A stretch of 64,000 nucleotides of DNA from Anaerostipes rhamnosivorans. Its GTDB lineage: Bacteria > Bacillota > Clostridia > Lachnospirales > Lachnospiraceae. A program made the position numbers and the translations under genes. Every line of letters starts with the position of its first letter. Within the stretch, counting starts at the first letter, position 1. Positions 55,201 to 62,028 of this stretch are shown here, one piece after another. The DNA lies in assembly GCF_005280655.1 (NCBI RefSeq), contig NZ_CP040058.1, positions 2,890,001 to 2,954,000 of the forward strand, given 5' to 3'. The notes beneath the pieces are model-generated. The model was not told the origin of the DNA. It made no database searches and worked only from the letters and a program-made list of their open reading frames with translations.

Positions 55201-55702
55201 TGCCGAAGATCTTCTCCAGCCTCAGGGCAGCTTTTTTTGCCTTCTCATAGTCGCCTTCTCTGATATAAGTTGGGATCTCTCCTCCCAGACAGGCACTCAG
55301 CGCAATGATGCCTTCACTGTAAGTCTCCAGCACTTCATAATCTACTCTCGGCTTATAGTAAAATCCTTCTGTAAATCCTCTGGATACAATCTTCATCAAG
55401 TTGTGATACCCCTGGTCATTTTCAGCCAAAAGGACCAGATGGAAATAATTGTTACTTCCCTGCCTTCCGTCCTTTTCAAATCTGGATCCAGCCGTCACAT
55501 AGATCTCACATCCAATGATAGGCTTGATGCCTTCTGCTTTGGCAGCCTTATAGAAATCAATGACTCCATACATGGCACCGTGATCTGTGATGGCAATACT
55601 GTCCATCCCCAGTTCTTTGGTCTGATGAACAAGCTCCTTGATCTTACTGGATCCATCCAGCAGACTGTATTCTGTATGAACATGTAAGTGTGTAAAACTC
55701 AT
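52241..55702 (-). CDS. dnaE: DNA polymerase III alpha subunit DnaE
   Basis: 1153-residue replicative polymerase. The N-terminal PHP domain starts HLHVHTEYSLLDGSS and has AITDHGAMYG. The palm catalytic carboxylates are in MPDIDIDF and, upstream, GPGRGSAAGS marks the fingers/palm region. A helix-hairpin-helix and a C-terminal OB fold (TVEVIVFPREFNNY) follow. The size fits the DnaE type that works beside PolC in Firmicutes. RBS AGGAGAG precedes the ATG. Next gene downstream is pfkA. Confidence 0.96.
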   Translation of the reverse strand: MSFTHLHVHTEYSLLDGSSKIKELVHQTKELGMDSIAITDHGAMYGVIDFYKAAKAEGIKPIIGCEIYVTAGSRFEKDGRQGSNNYFHLVLLAENDQGYHNLMKIVSRGFTEGFYYKPRVDYEVLETYSEGIIALSACLGGEIPTYIREGDYEKAKKAALRLEKIFGKGNFFLELQDHGISEQTTVNSALLKMSKETGIELVATNDLHYTFAEDVEPHDILLCIQTGKKVADEDRMRYEGGQYYLKSPEEMERLFPYAREAIDNTGKIAKRCNVEIIFGEQKVPKFDVPEGYTSTSYLRKLCDEGISRRYEDVSEELRDRLEFELDTIENMGYVDYFLIVWDFIRYAKDHGIAVGPGRGSAAGSIVSYCLEITDIEPTKYQLLFERFLNPERVSMPDIDIDFCYERRQEVIDYVVEKYGKDKVVQIITFGTMAARAVIRDVGRVLDIPYAKVDSIAKMVPNELNITIEGALKKSPDLKKAYAEDEETKYLIDMSKRLEGLPRHASMHAAGVVIGKDSIDEFVPLAKGTDDAITTQFTMTTIEELGLLKMDFLGLRTLTVIQDAVHLIGKKEGRPFNINDIDTEDAKVYEMIGQGKTEGVFQLESGGMKSFMKELKPESLEEIIAGISLYRPGPMDFIPRYVKGKVDKESIRYDCPQLEKILKPTYGCIVYQEQVMQIVMELAGYTLGRSDLVRRAMSKKKGDVMVKERKNFVYGNEEEEIPGCIKNGIDEKLANHIWDEMLDFAKYAFNKSHAAAYAVVSYQTAYLKCYYQKEFMAALLTSVLGNTNKVSEYIYACRKMGIRILPPDINKGEGAFSVDDGCIRYGLSAIKSLGKPVIEEILKERTEHGPFRSLKDLVERLSSKEMNKRTVESLIKSGALDGLGRTRKQQMFVYANILESVQKERKQEISGQMSLLDFMSEDQQESFEIKYPDVGEYDKEQRLAIEKEVLGIYVSGHPLEDDVEILERLTTASTSDFVAEEDTGQPVLKDKQTCIIGGIISDMNIKLTRNNQNMAFLTVEDLMGTVEVIVFPREFNNYQHLLKEDAKIFVKGNTSISEEESKMICSQISTFDDLAQEIWVQFDDKDRFFAEQERFYEMLKPYRGSNPVIVYCRKERAVNRLDRAYAVNSEDELIYALGERYGKGNIRIKKTGLK

Positions 55703-55720
55703 GGACTTTCTCTCCTGTAC

Positions 55721-56290
55721 TTATTCTTCGCCCGGTCTCTGAGGCTCATCGTAAATATTATGTCCGGTCTCTAATACTTTCCCCTCCACCGTAAACTTCA
55801 TTGCATTTGTACCAAGATTCTCACATATGGTCTTTGTCACTGCCTGAACTGTCAGCACCTCACCTGAACTGCCCATCTTGCGCAAAGTCTTTTCAATTGT
55901 TTTATTAAAGTCGATATAGGCTGTCTGCTTCTTGATCTGGAAAGAGTTGATCTTCGTCCCCTCTTCCAGTGTTCCCATCTTAATCATCTCTTTCAGCAGC
56001 TTCTGCGCCGTCACATCCTGGATCTTTACCTTTCCCTGGATCAATGTCTCCACATTGTCATCCGGCGCATAGATGGTACAATCTTTTACAACCGGCTTCT
56101 TTGATTCTGCCGTTGTGGCTGCGGCTTTTTTCCCTGTTGTCTTTTTCTTTGCCGTGGTCTTTTCCGCTTCAGTGGAAGCTTTTGTGGTCTTTTCTGTTGT
56201 CTGCTTTGTATTATCATTACTGCATCCGGCTAATCCCGCTGCTGCGACCACAGCCAGTAGTCCGGCAAATATCAGTTTTTTCTTTCTCAT
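55721..56290 (-). CDS. GerMN-domain lipoprotein
   Basis: 189-residue predicted lipoprotein. A lipobox (GLAGC, Cys about residue 23) is followed by a threonine/lysine/alanine-rich low-complexity linker (about 28-65) and a C-terminal GerMN-type domain (CTIYAPDDN, TKINSFQIKKQTAYIDFNK) of about 115 residues. GerM-like domains are linked to spore peptidoglycan and cell-wall processes. The ATG at 56,290 has AAGGAGGA ahead of it. It lies divergent to murF and just upstream of dnaE. Confidence 0.82.
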   Translation of the reverse strand: MRKKKLIFAGLLAVVAAAGLAGCSNDNTKQTTEKTTKASTEAEKTTAKKKTTGKKAAATTAESKKPVVKDCTIYAPDDNVETLIQGKVKIQDVTAQKLLKEMIKMGTLEEGTKINSFQIKKQTAYIDFNKTIEKTLRKMGSSGEVLTVQAVTKTICENLGTNAMKFTVEGKVLETGHNIYDEPQRPGEE

Positions 56291-56323
56291 AACGTGTCCT
56301 CCTTCGGTTGATCGAACAACAAT

Positions 56324-56352
56324 TCTATACAGATATATAGATTTTACCACAA
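56324..56352 (-). promoter_or_regulatory. Promoter of the GerMN lipoprotein gene
   Basis: Minus strand TTGTGG, a 17-base spacer and TATAGA, about 35 bases ahead of the start codon. dnaE may be read from it as well. Confidence 0.5.
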
Positions 56353-56364
56353 AACTATTTCCTG

Positions 56365-56373
56365 TGCTATAAT
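56365..56373 (+). promoter_or_regulatory. Extended -10 promoter of murF
   Basis: TGCTATAAT matches the extended -10 consensus; the -35 region is poor. It lies 37 bases upstream of the murF start. Confidence 0.6.
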
Positions 56374-56409
56374 GCTAAGGAAAAGATAAGAAGATAAAGG
56401 AGTAAGATT

Positions 56410-57768
56410 ATGGAACATATGACCATTCAGGATATTTTAGCTGCAACCGGCGGCACCCTTCTGTGCGGCGATTCTTCTATGCCGATCAAACGCATAAGCA
56501 CAGACTCCAGAACAGTGGGGCCGGATACCTTGTTTGTACCCATCATCGGTGAACGGGTAAACGCACATAAATTTATCGACAGCGCCCTGAAAGACGGCGG
56601 AGCTGCTCTGACTCAGGAACATGACCACGCAGAAGGTCCGCATCCATTTATCAGGGTAGCGGATACTTTAAAGGCTATGCAGCAGATCGCATCTTATTAT
56701 AGAAATAAAATGTCTCTTCCGATCATTGGCATTACAGGAAGTGTTGGAAAAACCACGACCCGCGAGATGATCGCCCATGTGCTGAAGGGCAAATATCGTG
56801 TGTTTGAGACCATTGGAAACCAGAACAGCCAGGTCGGCGTACCCTTGACCCTGGACCGTCTCACATCAAAGGATGAGATCGGAGTGCTGGAGATGGGTAT
56901 GAGCGAACCCGGTCAGATCACCATCCTTGGAGAAATCATCCATCCCAACGCCGCGGTGGTCACCAATGTGGGAGTCTCACACATAGAACAGATGGGCAGC
57001 CGGGACAATATCTGCAGGGAAAAGCTGGACATACAAAACGGCCTGCCAAAAGACGGCGTGCTGTATCTGAACGGTGACAACGATATGATCCGGAAACATA
57101 TTGATTATGTAACACATCCATATGAGTTTTTTGGATTTGCGAAAGACTGCACTTACCGGGCAGTTGATGTGACCGAAGATAATGGGCAGACACATTTCAC
57201 ATTTGTCTGCGGAGATCGAAAAGAACCTATCATATTAAATGTCCTTGGAGACCACAACGTATCCAATGCCCTTGCTGCTATCGCCATCGGACTTGCCTAC
57301 GATGTGCCGATGACAGTGATCAGGCAGCAGCTTTCTACCTTTTCAGGACAGCGGCAGAACATTGTTAAGCAGAATGGTTATACCATCATCGATGACGCCT
57401 ACAATGCCAGCCCTGATTCTATGAAGGCCGGTCTTAAAATATTATCTGACTATCAGGATACCGGAAGAAAAATTGCCGTCCTGTCCGATATGCTGGAACT
57501 GGGGCCGGATTCCCCCGGATACCATAAGGAAGTAGGGGAATACCTTGGTTCAACAAAAGTCACGGACCTTTATATTACCGGTACACTCTCCAAGGAATAT
57601 GTCAAAGCGTCCCTGAAGAAAAATCCTTCCCTAAGGGTTCAGTGGTTTGCCACCAACAAAGAACTGATTTCTTTTCTGAAGGAAAATTTGAAGGAACATG
57701 ATGTGGTCCTTGTAAAAGGCTCCAATGGGATGAAACTATATGAAATAACAAAAGCTTTGGAAGAATAA
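56410..57768 (+). CDS. murF: UDP-MurNAc-tripeptide--D-Ala-D-Ala ligase
   Basis: Completes the cytoplasmic peptidoglycan precursor by adding D-Ala-D-Ala. The three-domain Mur ligase has an N-terminal UDP-binding domain (STDSRTV), the central ATPase with GITGSVGKTTTREM (P-loop) and GNQNSQVGVPLT, and a C-terminal domain with DDAYNASPDSMKAGL. The length of 452 residues is typical. AAGGAG is 7 bases ahead of the ATG. It is a stand-alone gene, away from a mur/dcw cluster. Confidence 0.96.
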   Translation: MEHMTIQDILAATGGTLLCGDSSMPIKRISTDSRTVGPDTLFVPIIGERVNAHKFIDSALKDGGAALTQEHDHAEGPHPFIRVADTLKAMQQIASYYRNKMSLPIIGITGSVGKTTTREMIAHVLKGKYRVFETIGNQNSQVGVPLTLDRLTSKDEIGVLEMGMSEPGQITILGEIIHPNAAVVTNVGVSHIEQMGSRDNICREKLDIQNGLPKDGVLYLNGDNDMIRKHIDYVTHPYEFFGFAKDCTYRAVDVTEDNGQTHFTFVCGDRKEPIILNVLGDHNVSNALAAIAIGLAYDVPMTVIRQQLSTFSGQRQNIVKQNGYTIIDDAYNASPDSMKAGLKILSDYQDTGRKIAVLSDMLELGPDSPGYHKEVGEYLGSTKVTDLYITGTLSKEYVKASLKKNPSLRVQWFATNKELISFLKENLKEHDVVLVKGSNGMKLYEITKALEE

Positions 57769-57903
57769 AGTGGGCAAGCCCATCTCATCTCCCCACCCCT
57801 TCACTCTTTGAGGGGCTTGACAACTTTGAGCACTAAATGCGATTTGACGTAGTCAAATAGATTCCTTACACATTTGTGTGCATACTGCCCTCAGGGCTTT
57901 TTT
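57769..57903 (+). other. Hairpin-rich region after murF
   Basis: No reading frame. Successive perfect small inverted repeats occur on the plus strand: TGGGC-AA-GCCCA, CCCC...GGGG, ATTTGAC-GTA-GTCAAAT, ACACA-TT-TGTGT, with ATGC/GCAT enclosing the last two. It closes with GCCC-TCA-GGGC followed by six T residues (57,887-57,903). This could be a structured 3' untranslated region or an RNA processed from the murF transcript. Confidence 0.45.
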
Positions 57904-57946
57904 ATTCCATAGGGAGGTTCAAAGAACTTTCCTATGGAATAAAAAA
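57898..57946. terminator. Long bidirectional hairpin
   Basis: 23-bp stem (two G-U pairs) with a 3-base AAA loop, with T6 at one end and A6 at the other. It can end murF transcription and would also stop minus-strand transcripts. Confidence 0.75.
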
Positions 57947-58050
57947 TGAAAGGCCTTCCACCTGGCGATGGAAGGCCTTTCATTATACCAAAATACACTT
58001 AATGTGTGAGAGAGGGTTATCTCTAATTCAAGGGAGGGAACCTTGAATTT
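57941..58050 (-). ncRNA. Candidate small RNA with C-rich loops
   Basis: Reading the minus strand from about 58,050: stem AATTCAAGG/CCTTGAATT with loop TTCCCTC, then AGAGA/TCTCT with loop TAACCC, a short ACAC/GTGT stem, and finally a perfect 15-bp terminator stem with 8-base loop followed by six T residues. Both C-rich loops are complementary to Shine-Dalgarno sequences, as in CCC-loop regulatory RNAs of Firmicutes. TATAAT at 58,057-58,062 and TATGAT at 58,064-58,069 lie just upstream, with TTGACG at 58,085-58,090, though spacings are imperfect (22 or 15). No coding frame fits. It is a prediction from structure only. Confidence 0.4.
57946..57983. terminator. Perfect 15-bp terminator hairpin
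   Basis: Perfect 15-bp stem with an 8-base loop; the T6 run is on the minus strand, so it best fits a leftward transcript from the 58.0 kb gap. Confidence 0.75.
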
Positions 58051-58217
58051 AGATTTATTATACATCATATTTCGGATTTTTGGGCGTCAATGTAATAAAT
58101 GGCGGTTTAGTTGTCATAAAAACTTTTTTGTGCCCTGATTTTTCCTATTTTTGTACCGCTTATCTTTTTATTCTTCCGTTTATTTTCCTTCCATTTTTCG
58201 CCCTTATTACGTTAATT

Positions 58218-58246
58218 TTGACATTTTTCACTCCATATGCTACTTT
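58218..58246 (+). promoter_or_regulatory. Promoter of the NCS2 permease gene
   Basis: Perfect TTGACA, a 17-base spacer and TACTTT. Transcription would begin at about 58,253, giving an 80-nt leader. Confidence 0.75.
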
Positions 58247-58254
58247 TAATTAGC

Positions 58255-58304
58255 AAAACGGAGCCCGTTCCTGCGGTGTAAGCATAGGTACACTCCGTTT
58301 TTTC
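58255..58304 (+). promoter_or_regulatory. Attenuator-like leader of the NCS2 permease
   Basis: AAAACGGAG at the start of the leader pairs with CTCCGTTTT at 58,293-58,301, followed by more T residues: a terminator form, with an inner GTGTA/TACAC stem. The same AACGG (58,257-58,261) can instead pair with CCGTT at 58,265-58,269 across a 3-base loop. These two pairings exclude each other, as in transcription attenuation. No known purine, xanthine or PyrR leader consensus was recognised. Confidence 0.5.
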
Positions 58305-58333
58305 ATTTTTAAACTATATAAAGGAGATTTTAT

Positions 58334-59722
58334 ATGAAAAACCAAACGTATTCTTCCCCTCAAGACCTGGAAGGAAAGATTCCCCTTCCCCAGGCTGTCG
58401 TATTAGGCCTTCAGCACGTACTGGCCATGTTTGCAGGTAATCTGACTCCAATCATTTTGATTGCCGGTGCCTGCGGCATCGGTGCGGGCAGTCCCCTTCA
58501 GGTTTCCATCCTGCAAAACGCCATGCTGGTGGCCGGTCTGGTGACCTTTGTTCAGCTTTTTACCATCGGACCTGTGGGAGCCCGTCTTCCGGTCGTCATG
58601 GGAACCAGCTCCGGTTTCATCGGTGTATGCTCCGGCGTGGCAGCCTCCATGGGAGGAGGAATCGCCGCCTACGGCGCCATTTTAGGAGCCAGCATCATCG
58701 GCGGCCTTTTTGAGGGTGTCCTCGGTCTATTCTTAAAACCGCTGCGCAGATTTTTCCCTTCGGTGGTCACCGGTACTGTAGTTATGGCCATAGGATTATC
58801 TCTCATATCCGTGGGAATCAATTCCTTCGGCGGCGGTTCCGGAGCAGGAGATTTTGGCTCCCTTCCCAATCTTTTTGTGGGAGCTGTGGTCCTGATTGTG
58901 ATCGTTGTTCTAAAGCACTTTACCAAAGGGGTGACCAGCAGTTCCTCGATCTTGATCGGCGTCATCGTGGGTTATATTCTGTGCGGTATTCTGGGATTGT
59001 TTCTTCCGACCACCTACACCAATGCAGAGGGTGTCAAGCAGACAGCTTCATGGGTATTAAACTGGGATAAAGTAGCTGCCGCCAGCTGGTTTTCCCTTCC
59101 AAAGCTCATGCCTGTGAAAATTGTATTTGATCTCAAAGCGATTATTCCAATCGCCATTATGTTTATTGTGACATCCGTAGAGACCATAGGAGATATTTCA
59201 GGCATCACAGAGGGCGGTCTGTCCAGAGAGGCCACAGATAAAGAGCTGTCCGGCGGTGTGATCTGCGACGGTCTCGGTTCCTCCTTTGCCTCTATCTTCG
59301 GAGTGCTGCCCAATACATCCTTTAGTCAAAATGTAGGGCTTGTGGGAATGACAAAAGTCGTCAACCTCTATTCCATCGCCATGGGTGCCGGATTTCTTGT
59401 AATCTGTGGGCTGTTTCCGAAACTAGCTGCTCTCGTGTCCATCATGCCCCAGTCTGTTCTGGGCGGCGCTGCTGTCATGATGTTTGCATCCATCGTAGTC
59501 AGCGGTATCCAGCTGATCGCCAAAGACGGAGTGAGCAACCGCGTCGTGACCATTGTCTCCGTTGCACTTGGCCTCGGCTACGGTCTCGGTGCAAATTCAG
59601 ACGCACTTGCCAATCTGCCTCAGGCAGTCCAGCTGATCTTCGGTGGCTCCGGGATCGTCCCTGCTGCCCTGGTAGCCATCATTTTAAATGTTGCCATACC
59701 GAAAGACAAACCCACTGATTAA
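58334..59722 (+). CDS. NCS2-family nucleobase permease (xanthine/uric acid type)
   Basis: 462-residue membrane transporter with about fourteen helices. It has QHVLAMFAGNLTP in helix 1, VETIGDISGI in helix 8, and NTSFSQNVGLVGMTK, the SQN-x-GLV signature typical of xanthine/uric-acid permeases rather than uracil carriers (GENIG). AAGGAG is 7 bases ahead of the ATG. It is preceded by a consensus promoter and an attenuator-like leader and followed after 24 bp by an MBL-fold gene. Confidence 0.9.
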   Translation: MKNQTYSSPQDLEGKIPLPQAVVLGLQHVLAMFAGNLTPIILIAGACGIGAGSPLQVSILQNAMLVAGLVTFVQLFTIGPVGARLPVVMGTSSGFIGVCSGVAASMGGGIAAYGAILGASIIGGLFEGVLGLFLKPLRRFFPSVVTGTVVMAIGLSLISVGINSFGGGSGAGDFGSLPNLFVGAVVLIVIVVLKHFTKGVTSSSSILIGVIVGYILCGILGLFLPTTYTNAEGVKQTASWVLNWDKVAAASWFSLPKLMPVKIVFDLKAIIPIAIMFIVTSVETIGDISGITEGGLSREATDKELSGGVICDGLGSSFASIFGVLPNTSFSQNVGLVGMTKVVNLYSIAMGAGFLVICGLFPKLAALVSIMPQSVLGGAAVMMFASIVVSGIQLIAKDGVSNRVVTIVSVALGLGYGLGANSDALANLPQAVQLIFGGSGIVPAALVAIILNVAIPKDKPTD

Positions 59723-59746
59723 ACATCCCTACAGGAGGCAGCAATT

Positions 59747-60589
59747 ATGAAAATTACGATCCTCATAGAAAACCAGGCGCCGGATTCCCTGAAAAAGGAA
59801 CATGGCCTGGCTGTACACATTGAGTACAATGGACAGAATTATCTCTTGGATACAGGTGCTTCCGGTCAGTTTGCTAAAAATGCAGAACAGCTGGGTATCG
59901 ACTTGTCAAAAATTGATGCCTCTTTCTTATCCCATGCACACTATGACCATTCCGGCGGCTATAAAGAATTCTTCTCTAAAAATCCTAAGGCCCCGCTTTA
60001 CCTGCAGAAGTCAGCCATGGAAAACTGCTATTCTAAAGTTTTATGGTTTCGGGAGTACATCGGGATACCAAAAGACATTTTAAAAGAATATGCAAGCCGC
60101 CTTTGTTTTGTCTCTGGCATAACAAAGATAAATCCCGGTGTCTGGGTGATTTCCCACAGTATACACGGCCTTTCCGAAAAGGGACGCAAAAGCCATATGT
60201 ATATCAGGACAAAACAAGGATTTACACCGGATGATTTTAGTCACGAACAAAGTCTGGTCTTTGAACGTGAACATGACCTTGTCATGTTTAACAGCTGCTG
60301 CCATGCAGGCGTGGTTTCCATCATCAACGAAGTCAACGATGCCATGAAGGCCACAGGGAAAAAAGTTTCCTATATGTTCGGAGGTTTCCACACAATGGGA
60401 CTTAGGGGAGCAAACAGCATGGGCGGCAGGCCCAAAGAAATCACAAAATTAGGACAACAGCTGCTTGCCCTTAACCTGTCCGGTGTCTATACCGGACACT
60501 GCACCGGGATTCCTGCCTTCCGAATCTTAAAAGAAACCATGAAAGATAAAATACATTATATGAAAACAGGCAGCGTCATTTCTCTGTAA
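59747..60589 (+). CDS. MBL-fold metallohydrolase (dihydropterin synthase-like)
   Basis: 280-residue metallo-beta-lactamase-fold protein. Metal ligands are in LSHAHYDHSGG (H-x-H-x-DH, about residues 64-74), NSCCHAG and YTGHCTG. It resembles the 'DHPS-like' MBL group named after a methanopterin-pathway enzyme; in Clostridia its substrate is unknown. GGAGG lies ahead of the ATG. It follows the permease gene by 24 bp and is probably in the same transcript. A strong terminator follows. Confidence 0.87.
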   Translation: MKITILIENQAPDSLKKEHGLAVHIEYNGQNYLLDTGASGQFAKNAEQLGIDLSKIDASFLSHAHYDHSGGYKEFFSKNPKAPLYLQKSAMENCYSKVLWFREYIGIPKDILKEYASRLCFVSGITKINPGVWVISHSIHGLSEKGRKSHMYIRTKQGFTPDDFSHEQSLVFEREHDLVMFNSCCHAGVVSIINEVNDAMKATGKKVSYMFGGFHTMGLRGANSMGGRPKEITKLGQQLLALNLSGVYTGHCTGIPAFRILKETMKDKIHYMKTGSVISL

Positions 60590-60599
60590 CGCTGCCCGT

Positions 60600-60643
60600 A
60601 AAAAGGGGCATTCACACTAAAAGTTAGTGTGGAGCCCCTTTTT
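60600..60643. terminator. Bidirectional terminator between convergent genes
   Basis: 10-bp outer stem (AAAAAGGGGC/GCCCCTTTTT) and 8-bp inner stem (CACACTAA/TTAGTGTG) with a 3-base loop. It serves both the MBL gene and the convergent transporter gene. Confidence 0.88.
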
Positions 60644-60655
60644 CTCACCTTATTT

Positions 60656-62026
60656 CTATCTAAACTTTTCAATGTATCCCTGTACAAATATAAAAAGGAC
60701 AATCAAAGGCAGGACAAAAGTCACATACTTTCTCGTCCATGCAGGGTACTTGATCCCTTTCCCTTCGTTAGCTTCCTCTCTAAACTTCTTCCAGCCCCAT
60801 CCGTACTTTGTGACGCAGAACAGCAGATATACAAGAGAACCCAGAGGAAGGATATTATTGCTCACAATAAAGTCCTCCAGATCCTGGATCGTACTGTGCG
60901 CCCCAAACGGTGTGATGCCGCTCCACACGTTGAATCCCAATGCACACGGCAAGGAAAGCAGCGTGATCAGCACGCCGTTAAAGACACTTGCCTTTTTAAT
61001 GCTCCAGCCCCAAAGATCCTGCGCAAAAGAAATTATATTCTGGAACACTGCTATGATCGTTGACAATGCCGCAAATGACATAAACAGGAAGAACAGGGCT
61101 CCCCAAATTCTGGATCCCGGCATCTCATTAAACACATTAGGCAGTGTGATAAAAACCAGATCCGGTCCGCTGTCTGGGCGTACTCCAAAGGCGAAGCAGG
61201 CCGGAAAAATAATCAATCCTGCCATAAGAGCAACGATCGTATCCAATGCCGCCACGCTGATGGCCTCCCCGGTAAGCCGGTAAGACCGGTCAATATAACT
61301 GCCAAAAATCGCGATAGCTCCGATTCCCAGGCTCAGTGTAAAAAAGGCCTGTCCCATGGCTGCCGACACAACCTTCATGATCCCCTGCTCCTTCATGGCA
61401 TGGAAATCAGGTACCAGATAAAAAGACAAACCCTTTGCCGCCCCCGGAAGTGTGACTGCCCTTATGACCAGTACAATGATCACCAAAAACAGACAGGACA
61501 TCATGATCGTGGTGATCTTCTCCACCCCGTTCTGAAGTCCCAGAGAGCAGATCAAAAAACCAATGATGATGACCACAAGCATCCAGAAGATCAGCACTTC
61601 CGGCTTAGATAAAAGCTCACTGAAAACCGTCTGCACCTGCTTAGGATTTTTCCCGACAAAATCTCCTTTCAGCATCTTAAAGAAGTAGCTGATCATCCAT
61701 CCTGCAACCGTTGTATAAAACATCATCAGCAGGTAATTTCCTGCCATTCCGAAATAACTGTACCAGTGCCACTTCGTTCCCTCAGGTTCCAATGTCTGGA
61801 ATGAGGTGGCGATACTCCTCTGACTGGCACGGCCCACCGAAAACTCCATGACCATGATTGGCAGCCCAAGAGCAAACAAGAAAAACAAATAAACCAACAC
61901 AAATGCAGCTCCGCCGTACTGCCCAGTCACAAACGGAAACCTCCACACATTTCCAATACCGATGGCACATCCCGCCGATATTAAGATAAACCCGATCCTA
62001 GACGAAAACTTTTCTCTCTTTTCCAT
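60656..62026 (-). CDS. Sodium-dependent transporter, NSS/SNF family
   Basis: 456-residue Na+-coupled amino-acid symporter with about eleven or twelve helices. The N-terminus has SAGCAIGIGNVWRFPF, the unwound helix-1 substrate and sodium site, and later YGGAAFVLVYLFFL and SFAALSTIIAVFQN (helix 8). The length matches bacterial MhsT-type members. Likely substrates are hydrophobic or aromatic amino acids. It is 2 bp downstream of the histidine kinase gene and may be part of that operon. Confidence 0.92.
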   Translation of the reverse strand: MEKREKFSSRIGFILISAGCAIGIGNVWRFPFVTGQYGGAAFVLVYLFFLFALGLPIMVMEFSVGRASQRSIATSFQTLEPEGTKWHWYSYFGMAGNYLLMMFYTTVAGWMISYFFKMLKGDFVGKNPKQVQTVFSELLSKPEVLIFWMLVVIIIGFLICSLGLQNGVEKITTIMMSCLFLVIIVLVIRAVTLPGAAKGLSFYLVPDFHAMKEQGIMKVVSAAMGQAFFTLSLGIGAIAIFGSYIDRSYRLTGEAISVAALDTIVALMAGLIIFPACFAFGVRPDSGPDLVFITLPNVFNEMPGSRIWGALFFLFMSFAALSTIIAVFQNIISFAQDLWGWSIKKASVFNGVLITLLSLPCALGFNVWSGITPFGAHSTIQDLEDFIVSNNILPLGSLVYLLFCVTKYGWGWKKFREEANEGKGIKYPAWTRKYVTFVLPLIVLFIFVQGYIEKFR

Positions 62027-62028
62027 AA

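Noticed and set aside
55049-55687. 212-codon open frame on the plus strand
   Set aside because: Antisense to the PHP domain region of dnaE; shadow of a strongly conserved gene.
58255-58333. Purine or xanthine riboswitch before the NCS2 permease
   Set aside because: The leader is too short and lacks the conserved core of the purine riboswitch; only an attenuator-like pairing is supported.
60627-61283. 218-codon open frame on the plus strand
   Set aside because: Antisense to the NSS transporter gene and begins inside the bidirectional terminator region.
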